Source: Planctomycetaceae bacterium (GTDB taxonomy: Bacteria; Planctomycetota; Planctomycetia; Pirellulales; UBA1268). Taken from it: 11,312 bases of DNA. Of the stretch, positions 1 to 7,083 are shown piece after piece. The stretch spans positions 1 through 11,312 of the forward strand of contig CANHYS010000028.1 of the NCBI GenBank assembly GCA_947464585.1. Direction: 5' to 3'. Positions within the stretch are counted from its first letter, which is position 1; every line of letters begins with the position of its first letter. The notes beneath the pieces are model-generated. The model was not told where the DNA came from. It saw only the letters and a program-made list of their open reading frames with translations, and did no database searches. The position numbers and the translations under genes were made by a program.

Positions 1-372
1 AGTCGGAAAGTTACTGTCTGCAAACCAGACAGCGCCGCCATCAGGGCCGTTGAACTGGCCGAGGTACGGGTCCGGGGCGTCTGTGTTGTTGTACGACACG
101 GATCCGCTCACGGAGAGAAACCGCAGCACGCGGCCGGTGCCGGAGGCGAGCGTTACGGATGGCGGGAGCGCGCCGGCGCCGTTGGGATGTGTCGCGCTGG
201 CGGGCGGTACCGATGTGCTGCCGGAGAGGTAGATGTTCGACTTGGAGTCGACGGTCACCGTCGTCTGTGCCTGTGCCTCAGGCTGAATACCATGGAGGCA
301 GGTCCATGCCGCCAGAGAAAAGGCCAGGCGACCGATACCATTCCACGTGAGGGAGGGAACGGAGCGAATCAT
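1..372 (-). CDS. Secreted beta-rich surface/extracellular protein, N-terminal 124 codons (runs off left edge)
   Basis: An open frame reads leftwards from ATG at 372 to position 1 without a stop (124 codons), so the gene continues outside the window. The start is chosen because AAGGAGGT (minus strand, 385-378) lies 5 nt before it. Residues 1-35 form a signal peptide: Arg3 and Arg15, a hydrophobic stretch around 16-26, and a likely signal peptidase I site AQA|Q after residue 35. The mature part is rich in Ser, Thr, Gly, Val and Asn, with alternating hydrophobic residues (TTVTVDSKSNIYLSG, then SVTLASGTGRVLRFLSVSG) and a PDGG turn. This resembles the beta-sandwich, PA-IL/galactose-binding-like domains found in many planctomycete exported proteins, some of which end in a PEP-CTERM sorting signal. 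The C-terminus is not visible, so sorting type and function are unknown. It is divergently arranged with the haem-protein gene at 631. Existence of the gene is well supported; the domain assignment is inference. Confidence 0.8.
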   Translation of the reverse strand, partial: MIRSVPSLTWNGIGRLAFSLAAWTCLHGIQPEAQAQTTVTVDSKSNIYLSGSTSVPPASATHPNGAGALPPSVTLASGTGRVLRFLSVSGSVSYNNTDAPDPYLGQFNGPDGGAVWFADSNFPT

Positions 373-377
373 GGTGG

Positions 378-385
378 ACCTCCTT
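378..385 (-). promoter_or_regulatory. Strong Shine-Dalgarno of the leftward secreted-protein gene
   Basis: On the minus strand the sequence is AAGGAGGT, a full-length complement of the 16S rRNA 3' end, placed 5 nt before the ATG at 372. It is the strongest ribosome binding site in the window, fixes the start of the partial gene, and suggests high translation. Confidence 0.8.
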
Positions 386-457
386 TTGTGAGATCGGCCA
401 CGATTTGCGTGTCGAGCCGTCATCATGCGACCCGCCCGACCGGCACGATCGCCCGGA

Positions 458-486
458 AGCGTAGTCTGGCACCGGGCGCCCGTCAA
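458..486 (-). promoter_or_regulatory. Sigma70-like promoter for the leftward secreted-protein gene
   Basis: On the minus strand, TTGACG (486-481) is followed after exactly 17 bp by TACGCT (463-458). The -35 matches five of six consensus positions; the -10 keeps the first TA and last T. The -10 lies about 90 nt upstream of the ATG at 372, which would give a leader of roughly 80 nt. A 10-bp perfect palindrome (473-482) overlaps the spacer and the -35. This is a prediction from sequence only. Confidence 0.5.
473..482. repeat. 10-bp perfect palindrome CGGGCGCCCG inside the leftward promoter
   Basis: CGGGCGCCCG reads identically on both strands and overlaps two bases of the predicted -35 box plus most of the spacer of the minus-strand promoter. 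Its place would suit an operator, but in such GC-rich DNA a 10-bp palindrome can arise by chance. Confidence 0.3.
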
Positions 487-567
487 ACCATGGCCGGTGA
501 GAGATTTCCGACATCGCATCCCACAGCACGCGTACCAACTGGGTCGCTCCTGAATCTCCGCTGGGTC

Positions 568-573
568 TATACT
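568..573 (+). promoter_or_regulatory. Candidate -10 box (TATACT) for the haem-protein gene
   Basis: TATACT stands out from the GC-rich background 63 nt upstream of the ATG at 631. No good -35 hexamer is visible 16-18 bp further upstream and there is no extended -10 TG. Transcription would begin near 580, right at the short stem-loop at 581-600. Similar boxes precede the genes at 9243 and 10777 at similar distances, which lends some support. Confidence 0.35.
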
Positions 574-580
574 CACCGGG

Positions 581-600
581 CACCCGCAGGGTGACTGCGG
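581..600 (+). other. Leader stem-loop with two mutually exclusive pairings upstream of the haem-protein gene
   Basis: CCGCAG (584-589) and CTGCGG (595-600) form a perfect 6-bp stem with a 5-nt loop. The overlapping CACCC (581-585) and GGGTG (589-593) form an alternative 5-bp stem with a 3-nt loop, so only one can exist at a time. The element ends 18 nt before the Shine-Dalgarno of the gene starting at 631. It could simply protect the mRNA 5' end; no T-run follows, so it is not an intrinsic terminator. Confidence 0.35.
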
Positions 601-630
601 CAGCTTTGTACCGGATTTGGAGTGATCCAC

Positions 631-3600
631 ATGAAGGCAGTCATGCGTTGGCGATTCTTCTCGTTCGCGGCGATGGTTCTTGCCGCCCTCTCCCCGGCCA
701 TCGCGGATGATTCCCGGCTCGAGCTCCGGCCGCACGACCATGTGATCCTCATCGGCAACACACTGGCCGAGCGGATGCAATACTTCGGGAATTTCGAGAC
801 GCTCCTGCACGCGCGGTTCCCCCGGCAGGAACTCTATGTCCGCGACCTCGGCTGGTCGGCCGATGAGCTCACGATTCGCCTGCGGTCGCAGGGGTTTCGC
901 GACCACGGCAGCAACCTCGTGGACCACGCGCCCGACGTCGTCGTCGCGATGTTCGGATTCAATGAGTCGTTCGCCGGGCCGGCGGGCGTCGAGAAGTTCG
1001 CAAAGGATCTCACGGCTTTCGTGAAGGATCCCTACTCGATCGACCGCTACAACTCGCCCGGCGGCGGATGGGACCGGGGCGACGGGGAGACCGCTGCCAG
1101 CCGCGGCGAAAAGCCCATTCGCAAGGTCGTCCTCGTCTCGCCGATCGCCCATGAAAACCTGAAGCGGCCAGGCCTGCCGGATGGCTCGGAAAACAACGCC
1201 CGCATCGCCCTCTACACCGAGTCCATGCGGACGGTGGCCGCCCGCGAGGGTGCCGTCTTCGTCGACCTCTTCACGCCCAGCCGCGAACAGATGGCAAAGT
1301 CGGCGAAGCCTTGGACGATCAACGGCATTCATCTGAACGAGCATGGTGATCGGGAAGTGGGCCGGATCCTCGACGCGGCGCTCTTCGGCCCGCGGCCTGA
1401 CAGAACAACGGTCGATCTTGCAGCCTTGCGTGCGGCCGTGAACGAGAAGAACCTGCAGTTCTTCTACGACCATCGCGGTGTCAACGGCTGCTACATCTAT
1501 GGCGGCCGGAAGAATCCCTACGGCACGGTAAACTTTCCGGCTGAGTTCAAGAAGCTTCGGGCGATGACGGCCGTCCGCGACCGGCGGGTCTGGGACGTGG
1601 CCCAAGGGAAGCCCGTGCCCGACAGAATCGACGACTCGGCCACCGGCGATCTCACGCCAGTCGAGACCAACGTCAAGACACTCGCCCCCGCGACCACCCC
1701 GGAGGAGTCGCTGGCGAAGATGGAGATCGAGGAGGGCTACGAGGTGAATCTCTTCGCCTCGGAGATCGAGTTTCCCGAACTCGCAAACCCGGTGCAGATG
1801 ACCTTCGACGCGAAGGGCCGGCTCTGGATCGCCACGATGCCCGGCTACCCGCAATACATGCCCGGCGTGCCCGTCAGCGACAAGATCCTGATCTTCGAAG
1901 ACACCAACGGCGACGGCAAGGCAGACAAGCAGACGGTGTTTGCCGACGGCCTCCATCTGCCCACCGGCCTCGAGATCGCCGACGGCGGGCTCTACGTCGC
2001 ACAGGAGCCGAACCTCGTCTTCCTGAAGGATACCGACGGTGACGACAAGGCCGACGTCCGCGAGATCGTGCTCGACGGGTTCGATTCGGCCGATTCGCAC
2101 CATGCGATCGGCGCCTTCGCGAGCGATCCGGGCGGCGGGCTGCTCATGGAAGAGGGCACGTTTCATCAGACGGCGGTGGAGACGATCCGCGGTCCGAAGC
2201 GGTGCTCCAATGCGGGCATCTTCCGCTACGACCGCAGACGCGAGCAGTTCGACGTCTTCGTGTCGTATGGCTTCGCGAATCCGTGGGGCCAGACGTTCGA
2301 CCGCTGGGGACAGTATTTCGTGGCGGACGCCTCGGGCGGCGCCAACTATTTCGGCACCGCCTTCTCCGGCGACGTCGACTATCCGCAGAAGCACGCCAGC
2401 CTCAAGCAGTTCCTGCAGAAGCAGTGGCGGCCGACCTCGGGCTGCGAGTTCGTCAGCAGCCGCCAGTTTCCCGACGACGCGCAGGGCAACTACCTGCTCA
2501 ACAACTGCATCGGTTTCCAGGGCGTCCTCCAATACAAGATGCGGGACGACGGCGCCGGGTTCGCGGCCGATCCCGTCGATCCGCTGCTCAAGTCGAGCGA
2601 CCCGAACTTCCGGCCCGTCGATCTGGAGTTTGGCGCCGACGGCTGCCTCTACGTGGTCGACTGGTACAACCCGCTCGTCGGCCACATGCAGCACTCGCTT
2701 CGCGACCCGAATCGCGACCACTTTCACGGCCGGATCTGGCGAGTGAAGGCGAAGGGCCGGCCGCTCGTCGTGCCGACGAAGATCGCTGGCGAGCCGACGA
2801 ACAAGGTGCTCGATGCGCTCAAGGTCTACGAAGACCGCACCAGGTATCGGGCCCGGGCGGAACTGCGGGCGCGTCCGGCCGCCGAGGTGGCTCCCGCCAC
2901 GGAAAAGTGGGTGGCCTCGCTCGACGCAAAGGATCCCGAATACCAGCACCACCTCGTTGAAGCGCTGTGGGTGTATCAGGGGCAGGACGTCGTCAACGAA
3001 TCGCTGCTCGACCGCCTCCTCGCTTCGTCCGAGCCGAAGGCCCGCGCGGCGGCCACCCGCGTGCTCTGTTTCTGGCGCGACCGCGTGGGCGACGTCTTCG
3101 GCAGGCTGCGGAAACTCGTGGCCGACGAGCATCCGCTGGTGCGGCTGGAGGCTGTGCGGGCGTTGAGCTTCTTCCGCGATCAGGAGGCGATCAACATCGC
3201 GATCGAGTCGCTCGTCATGCCGCAGGACGACTATCTCTCGTATGTCTTCCGCGAGACGATGCAGACGCTCTCGCGGCGGGTGCCGGCGGTGACGGCGGGC
3301 GGTGCGTCGGGGTCGGCCCGACCGCTCGTGACGCTCATCGAGAGCGGCCGGCTACCGGAGAACCGCATGGGCGATGCCGTTGGCATGCTCCTGCAGCGCG
3401 GCGGCCCCGACGAAATCGGCTGGCTGTTCGCCGAGTTTATCGAGCCGAAGAAGATCAACGTGAACCAGCGATCCACGATCGGTGCCGGCCTCGTGCAGGC
3501 GGCGGTCGAGCGCGGCATCAAGCCCGCCGGAAGCCTCGCCGCCCTGCAGCCGATCCTCGAGGGGCCCGACCGCGGCCTCCAGATTCAAGCAATCAAACTT

Positions 3601-5034
3601 GCCGCGGCCTGGCGTGAGAGTTCGATGATCCCGGCGTTGCGGATGCTCGCCACGGGAGAACGGGCCGGCGGCGAGCAGCAGCGGCAGGCAATCCTCGCGC
3701 TTGCGACGCTCGGCACGCCCGAGGCGAAGGCCACGATCGAAACGCTCTGTGCGATCGATCGGCCGGAGCCGGTGCGTCTGTTCGCGATCGCGGCACTTGC
3801 CAGGATCGACACGGGAGCGGCCGCCACCCGCGCGGCCGAAGTGCTCGCGGCGGCCTCTGCGCAATCGCCCGCCGCGGCAGGAAAACTGCCGACCGAGATG
3901 CTCGACGCCCTGCTCGACCGTCGGGATGGTCCGGCGAAGCTCGCCGCGGCGCTCTCGGCCCGGCCACCGTCGGCCGACATGGCAAAAATGGTTTTGCGGC
4001 ACATGTATGCCACCGGCCGCACGGAGCCGGCCGTCGCCGACGCGCTCACCAAGGCCGCTGGCATCGCGGCCAACCCGGCGCCGCCCTCGCAGGAGGAGAT
4101 CGTGAAGATCGCGGCGGAGGTCGTGGCGAAGGGTGATCCGGCCCGCGGCGAAGCAGTCTTCCGGCGGGCGGAGATCGCCTGCATGCAGTGCCATGCCGTC
4201 GCGAAGGCCGGGGGTAACATCGGGCCGGAACTGTCCGCCGTGGGATCCATCTCACCCCCGGAGTACATCGTGGCGTCGATCTTGAACCCCGACGCGTCGA
4301 TCAAGGAGGCCTATGTCACCCGGAACGTCATCACCGACTCCGGCGAGGTGCACACCGGCATCCTCGTCGATCGCGATGAGCTGCGGGTGCGTCTGCGCGA
4401 TGCGACCGGCAAAGTGATCACGATCCCGACGGCTGAAATCGAAGAAGAGGTCGAGGGCAAGTCGCTGATGCCGAAGGGACTGACGACGTTTCTCACGCAA
4501 CAGGAGTTCCTTGATCTCGCCCGCTTCGTGTCGGAACTCGGCAAGCCGGGCCCCTACGCGATCCGCTCGACGCCGACGATCCAGCGTTGGAAGGTGCTCG
4601 AGAATCCGCCGGCCGAACTCGCCAAGGCTGCGGCCGACGCGATTCCCGCGGACGATCTGTTCGAGAAGGTCGTCCTGAAGGGACCGGGCCTTCGCTGGAA
4701 ATCAGCCTACGGCAAGACCGCCGGAGGCCTGCCGCTCAACGAACTCGTCGCTCCCGGCGGGTCGGGCCTCCAGCCGGTCTGGCTGCAGGGTGAAATCACC
4801 GTCGATGCGGCCGGCCCGGTGGACCTGCGAATCTCGGCCCCCGAGGGCACGGCCGCTTGGATTGGTGGCTCACGGATCGACCTCGCGAAGACGGGCTCGG
4901 TGACTCTCGAGAAGGGGGGCAACAGGCTCACGCTCCGCGTCCCTGCCATGTCCGGCACGGGGCAGGAAGTGAAGGTCGAGGTCCACAAGACGAAGGACTC
5001 TCCCCGCCGCGTCGAAGTCGCCGGCGGATCGTGA
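631..5034 (+). CDS. Giant exported SGNH-like / beta-propeller dehydrogenase-like / HEAT / cytochrome c (CxxCH) multidomain protein
   Basis: This 1467-residue protein has the architecture of the planctomycete/verrucomicrobial 'membrane-bound dehydrogenase plus PVC-type haem-binding' family. The ATG at 631 is preferred over GTG 622 and ATG 643 because GGAG (619-622) lies 8 nt upstream. Residues 1-25 are a signal peptide (AIA|D). Residues about 36-250 are SGNH/GDSL-like: the nucleophile motif reads GNT (42-44), block III reads GFNE (109-112), and the DxxH position reads NGIH (231-234). About 356-710 is a propeller with two Asp-rich calcium-type loops, DTNGDGKAD from 424 and DTDGDDKAD from 467. 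About 720-1100 is alpha-helical, with HEAT-like repeats. About 1168-1305 is a c-type haem domain with CMQCH (1184-1188) and a plausible distal ligand Met1280 in KSLMPKG. A beta-rich tail of about 150 residues follows. It probably acts outside the cytoplasmic membrane, passing electrons from an organic substrate (perhaps sugar or alcohol) to its haem; the substrate is unknown. The gene at 5089 is probably co-transcribed. Confidence 0.93.
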   Translation: MKAVMRWRFFSFAAMVLAALSPAIADDSRLELRPHDHVILIGNTLAERMQYFGNFETLLHARFPRQELYVRDLGWSADELTIRLRSQGFRDHGSNLVDHAPDVVVAMFGFNESFAGPAGVEKFAKDLTAFVKDPYSIDRYNSPGGGWDRGDGETAASRGEKPIRKVVLVSPIAHENLKRPGLPDGSENNARIALYTESMRTVAAREGAVFVDLFTPSREQMAKSAKPWTINGIHLNEHGDREVGRILDAALFGPRPDRTTVDLAALRAAVNEKNLQFFYDHRGVNGCYIYGGRKNPYGTVNFPAEFKKLRAMTAVRDRRVWDVAQGKPVPDRIDDSATGDLTPVETNVKTLAPATTPEESLAKMEIEEGYEVNLFASEIEFPELANPVQMTFDAKGRLWIATMPGYPQYMPGVPVSDKILIFEDTNGDGKADKQTVFADGLHLPTGLEIADGGLYVAQEPNLVFLKDTDGDDKADVREIVLDGFDSADSHHAIGAFASDPGGGLLMEEGTFHQTAVETIRGPKRCSNAGIFRYDRRREQFDVFVSYGFANPWGQTFDRWGQYFVADASGGANYFGTAFSGDVDYPQKHASLKQFLQKQWRPTSGCEFVSSRQFPDDAQGNYLLNNCIGFQGVLQYKMRDDGAGFAADPVDPLLKSSDPNFRPVDLEFGADGCLYVVDWYNPLVGHMQHSLRDPNRDHFHGRIWRVKAKGRPLVVPTKIAGEPTNKVLDALKVYEDRTRYRARAELRARPAAEVAPATEKWVASLDAKDPEYQHHLVEALWVYQGQDVVNESLLDRLLASSEPKARAAATRVLCFWRDRVGDVFGRLRKLVADEHPLVRLEAVRALSFFRDQEAINIAIESLVMPQDDYLSYVFRETMQTLSRRVPAVTAGGASGSARPLVTLIESGRLPENRMGDAVGMLLQRGGPDEIGWLFAEFIEPKKINVNQRSTIGAGLVQAAVERGIKPAGSLAALQPILEGPDRGLQIQAIKLAAAWRESSMIPALRMLATGERAGGEQQRQAILALATLGTPEAKATIETLCAIDRPEPVRLFAIAALARIDTGAAATRAAEVLAAASAQSPAAAGKLPTEMLDALLDRRDGPAKLAAALSARPPSADMAKMVLRHMYATGRTEPAVADALTKAAGIAANPAPPSQEEIVKIAAEVVAKGDPARGEAVFRRAEIACMQCHAVAKAGGNIGPELSAVGSISPPEYIVASILNPDASIKEAYVTRNVITDSGEVHTGILVDRDELRVRLRDATGKVITIPTAEIEEEVEGKSLMPKGLTTFLTQQEFLDLARFVSELGKPGPYAIRSTPTIQRWKVLENPPAELAKAAADAIPADDLFEKVVLKGPGLRWKSAYGKTAGGLPLNELVAPGGSGLQPVWLQGEITVDAAGPVDLRISAPEGTAAWIGGSRIDLAKTGSVTLEKGGNRLTLRVPAMSGTGQEVKVEVHKTKDSPRRVEVAGGS

Positions 5035-5088
5035 AGAAAGGTGCCAGCCACCACATCGGGGGTTCGTTCTCCTCGAGGGCCAACCGCC

Positions 5089-5793
5089 ATGGATCGCATA
5101 GATCTCATATCCAGTGAGCTCGTCGAATCCCTCGCGCAGGCCACCGCCGCCGACGATCAGTTGGCCATCCTGCGATCCGCCTTGAGCGTGGAGATGGTGC
5201 AGCCCGACCATCGCTTCGATCCGGGGGCCTTCTACTTCGTCATCGGGGCCGCGAGCAATTCCCTCATTCAGACGCAGTCGCCGGCGGTCGTGGATGGGCA
5301 GTTGCATTTTCGCTCCTGCATGCACGACACCCCGATGAAGCCGCTGTCGCTCGATCGACTGCAGGCAGCGATCGAGCGACAGCGGGTCTATCTCGTTCAG
5401 CAGAAGCCGGTCGATCCGGCTGAACGCGACCAGATCCTGGACGTCGGCTCACTCAGCCAGCTGATCGACGCCGCCCAACGCAGCGGACTGGTGCCGGGCA
5501 TCGCCACCATCATCCAGGTCCGCGACTGTGAATTCCGGCTGGGCCGCTACCAACAGGCGCTGCAACTGATCGAGTCGCAGTTTCAGTCGTTCCAGGGAAG
5601 GGCGGCGCAGCGGGCACAACAACTGGCCCGCGAAGACGTCGACATCGCAGCGGGCCGCATCAAGATGTCTGGCAGGGAGCTCCAGATCAAACGGCAGCGT
5701 GACAGACAGCAAACCCAGGCCGTCGACCGCGCACGCACGCGATTCTCGCGGGTGCTGGAGGGCCTGCGGACGCTCGTCAAGCGCGGCCTGTGA
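5089..5793 (+). CDS. Protein of unknown function, helical, Gln/Arg-rich C-terminus
   Basis: I do not recognise this 234-residue protein. ATG 5089 is preferred because GAGGG (5075-5079) precedes it by 9 nt. An in-frame GTG at 5041 would add 16 residues (MPATTSGVRSPRGPTA) that look unstructured. No signal peptide or membrane segment is seen, so it is probably cytoplasmic. The N-terminal half is mixed, with a possible beta segment (FDPGAFYFVIGAASNSLIQT). The middle has a TPR-like helix pair (CEFRLGRYQQALQLIESQF), and the last 60 residues are strongly charged and helical, rich in Gln, Arg and Ala, possibly coiled coil or nucleic-acid binding. It starts 54 bp after the haem-protein gene with no terminator between, so co-transcription is likely. 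It converges on the metalloprotease gene with only 29 bp between stops. Codons 85-99 hold a perfect 17-bp inverted repeat, described separately. Confidence 0.8.
   Translation: MDRIDLISSELVESLAQATAADDQLAILRSALSVEMVQPDHRFDPGAFYFVIGAASNSLIQTQSPAVVDGQLHFRSCMHDTPMKPLSLDRLQAAIERQRVYLVQQKPVDPAERDQILDVGSLSQLIDAAQRSGLVPGIATIIQVRDCEFRLGRYQQALQLIESQFQSFQGRAAQRAQQLAREDVDIAAGRIKMSGRELQIKRQRDRQQTQAVDRARTRFSRVLEGLRTLVKRGL
5341..5385. repeat. Perfect 17-bp inverted repeat (hairpin) inside a coding region
   Basis: CCGCTGTCGCTCGATCG (5341-5357) is the exact reverse complement of 5369-5385, with 11 nt between. Inside the spacer CTG and CAG can pair after one bulged A, leaving the tetraloop CAGG, so the whole 45 nt can fold into a nearly continuous stem. 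It covers exactly codons 85-99 of the unknown protein (PLSLDRLQAAIERQR), in frame. It is the longest perfect inverted repeat I noticed in the window. No T-run follows, so it is not a standard terminator. A cruciform, a stable mRNA hairpin or a protein binding site is possible; function is unknown. Confidence 0.9.
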
Positions 5794-5822
5794 CCGTGCC
5801 GCGACGAGGCCGCGAAGCGAGG

Positions 5823-7064
5823 TCATTCCTTGAGGCCGGGCACGCCGACGGCTTTTCCGTAGGCGGCGATCAGGTCGGCGAGCGATGCGTCGAACGACGC
5901 CTTGAGGCTCTCGTCGACCGACATCCCCTCCTTGATGCCGCGGACGAACGACGCAAACCGTTTTCGATCGCGGGCCACCATGAATTTCACGAGACTCGAC
6001 GCGATGCCGTATTGCACTGCATCAATGTGATGGTCTGGTCCCACCGCGAAGAAGGTTGCGCCGACGCTGCCCCCAGCCTTCATGAATTCGGCCGCGCGGG
6101 CCTCCTTCATCGGCACCTGCCGGCAGGTCGGCACGACCTGCGTGCCGACCCACTCGGCGATCCCCTCGTTGAGCCAGTTCGGCAGGGGTTCCGGCGACAT
6201 CCAGCGGTGGTTGAAGCCGTGGCTGGTCTCGTGGACGAGCATGTGGGCGAAGGCAGACTGGTCATTGCCCCGATGGCAGGCCATCACCACGCGGCCGTCG
6301 CTCCGCTGGTGGCACAGACCGTGTGCGCCCCCGGTCTCGACCTTCATGAACCGCGGCTCGAAGGCGGCGAAGTCCTCCTCACGGAGAAAGGCGATCACCA
6401 GACACTTTCCCTTCCAGACCGGCTCTCCCCGCGGGATGCCGTAGAGATCGCAGAGAAAATCGTGCATCGCGTCGAGCTTCGCCATGTATGGCGCCATCTG
6501 CGCGGCCGGGATGTCGGTGGCGACGAGAAACTCGTGCGTCTGGCTCACAGCGAGCGCCGGAAAGTCTTTTCGCACCTCGGCCACGAAGGCCTCAAGTTCC
6601 GCGACCTGCGCGGCATGTTCCTCGGCCGTGAGCGACGGCCATGGCTCGACGCCATGCGCCTGCATCCGCTCCCGTGACTCCGCCTGCTGCTGGTCGTGGA
6701 TCTCCCGGGCGCGGCGGCTGCGGGCCAGCGCCGTGCTCGATGCCTTGGTGTCGGCCTCGTGGATCGTCTCGCGGCCTGCGATGATCCTGGCGATCCCACT
6801 CACGGGCACGCTCATCGTCTTCGACTCACCCTCGGCACGCAGGCGGATTGCCGTGGCCCGGTCGCCGCGGGTCGTGATCCCCTCGAGCACGGGCCGTACG
6901 AGCCGTTTGCCCGTGCCCAGTTCCACGAGGTCGAGCGTCTGGCCGACGTGGGGCTCGAGCGTGCTTGCGAGTTCATCGGCCGGGGCCCAGCCCGCGCAGG
7001 CGAGCACGAGCGTACCGCCGACGAACAGACGGGCGACGTGCAGGATCATGCGGAAAGATTTCAT
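5823..7064 (-). CDS. Exported gluzincin-type (peptidase MA-like) zinc metalloprotease homologue
   Basis: The product has 413 residues from ATG 7064. A GTG at 7100 would add 12 residues and overlap the upstream gene by 17 bp; neither start has a clear Shine-Dalgarno, but ATG 7064 gives a more typical signal peptide. The first 29 residues are a signal peptide: either signal peptidase I at APA|D, or a weak lipobox VLAC. Residues about 33-100 are a small beta-rich region, followed by a charged helical stretch rich in Arg, Gln and Glu. The catalytic region has HETSH (278-282) and LNEGIAEW, with Glu300 after 17 intervening residues, matching the HExxH...NEG zinc site of gluzincins and planctomycete DUF1570-like/peptidase MA-like proteins. 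His278, His282 and Glu300 would bind zinc and Glu279 would be the base. It lies 19 bp downstream of the fusion gene and is probably translated from the same transcript. The substrate is unknown and the family name is inference from the motif. Confidence 0.85.
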   Translation of the reverse strand: MKSFRMILHVARLFVGGTLVLACAGWAPADELASTLEPHVGQTLDLVELGTGKRLVRPVLEGITTRGDRATAIRLRAEGESKTMSVPVSGIARIIAGRETIHEADTKASSTALARSRRAREIHDQQQAESRERMQAHGVEPWPSLTAEEHAAQVAELEAFVAEVRKDFPALAVSQTHEFLVATDIPAAQMAPYMAKLDAMHDFLCDLYGIPRGEPVWKGKCLVIAFLREEDFAAFEPRFMKVETGGAHGLCHQRSDGRVVMACHRGNDQSAFAHMLVHETSHGFNHRWMSPEPLPNWLNEGIAEWVGTQVVPTCRQVPMKEARAAEFMKAGGSVGATFFAVGPDHHIDAVQYGIASSLVKFMVARDRKRFASFVRGIKEGMSVDESLKASFDASLADLIAAYGKAVGVPGLKE

Positions 7065-7083
7065 GGTGTCGCGACGCCAGTGG

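Larger units (their letters stand above)
373..630. other. Divergent intergenic region between the two exported-protein genes
   Basis: These 258 bp separate the leftward and rightward starts. They hold the leftward Shine-Dalgarno and promoter, the 10-bp palindrome, the rightward -10 candidate, the leader stem-loop, and the rightward Shine-Dalgarno GGAG at 619-622. Short open frames here (for instance leftward 573-761) have no supporting start signal and look like shadows. Confidence 0.6.

Noticed and set aside
2039..3617. Several rightward frames of 117-252 codons
   Set aside because: They are out-of-frame readings of the propeller and HEAT regions, dominated by Arg, Ser and Ala.
3352..4304. 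Two leftward open frames of 280 and 239 codons
   Set aside because: Both are antisense to the HEAT region of the haem protein, with Arg/Ala-rich composition and no start signals.
5794..5822. Bidirectional terminator between the convergent genes
   Set aside because: The 29-bp gap has repeated CCGCG but no real inverted repeat or T-run on either strand.
5790..6677. 295-codon rightward open frame
   Set aside because: It lies antisense to the metalloprotease gene, including its zinc motif, and has no family resemblance. It is a shadow.
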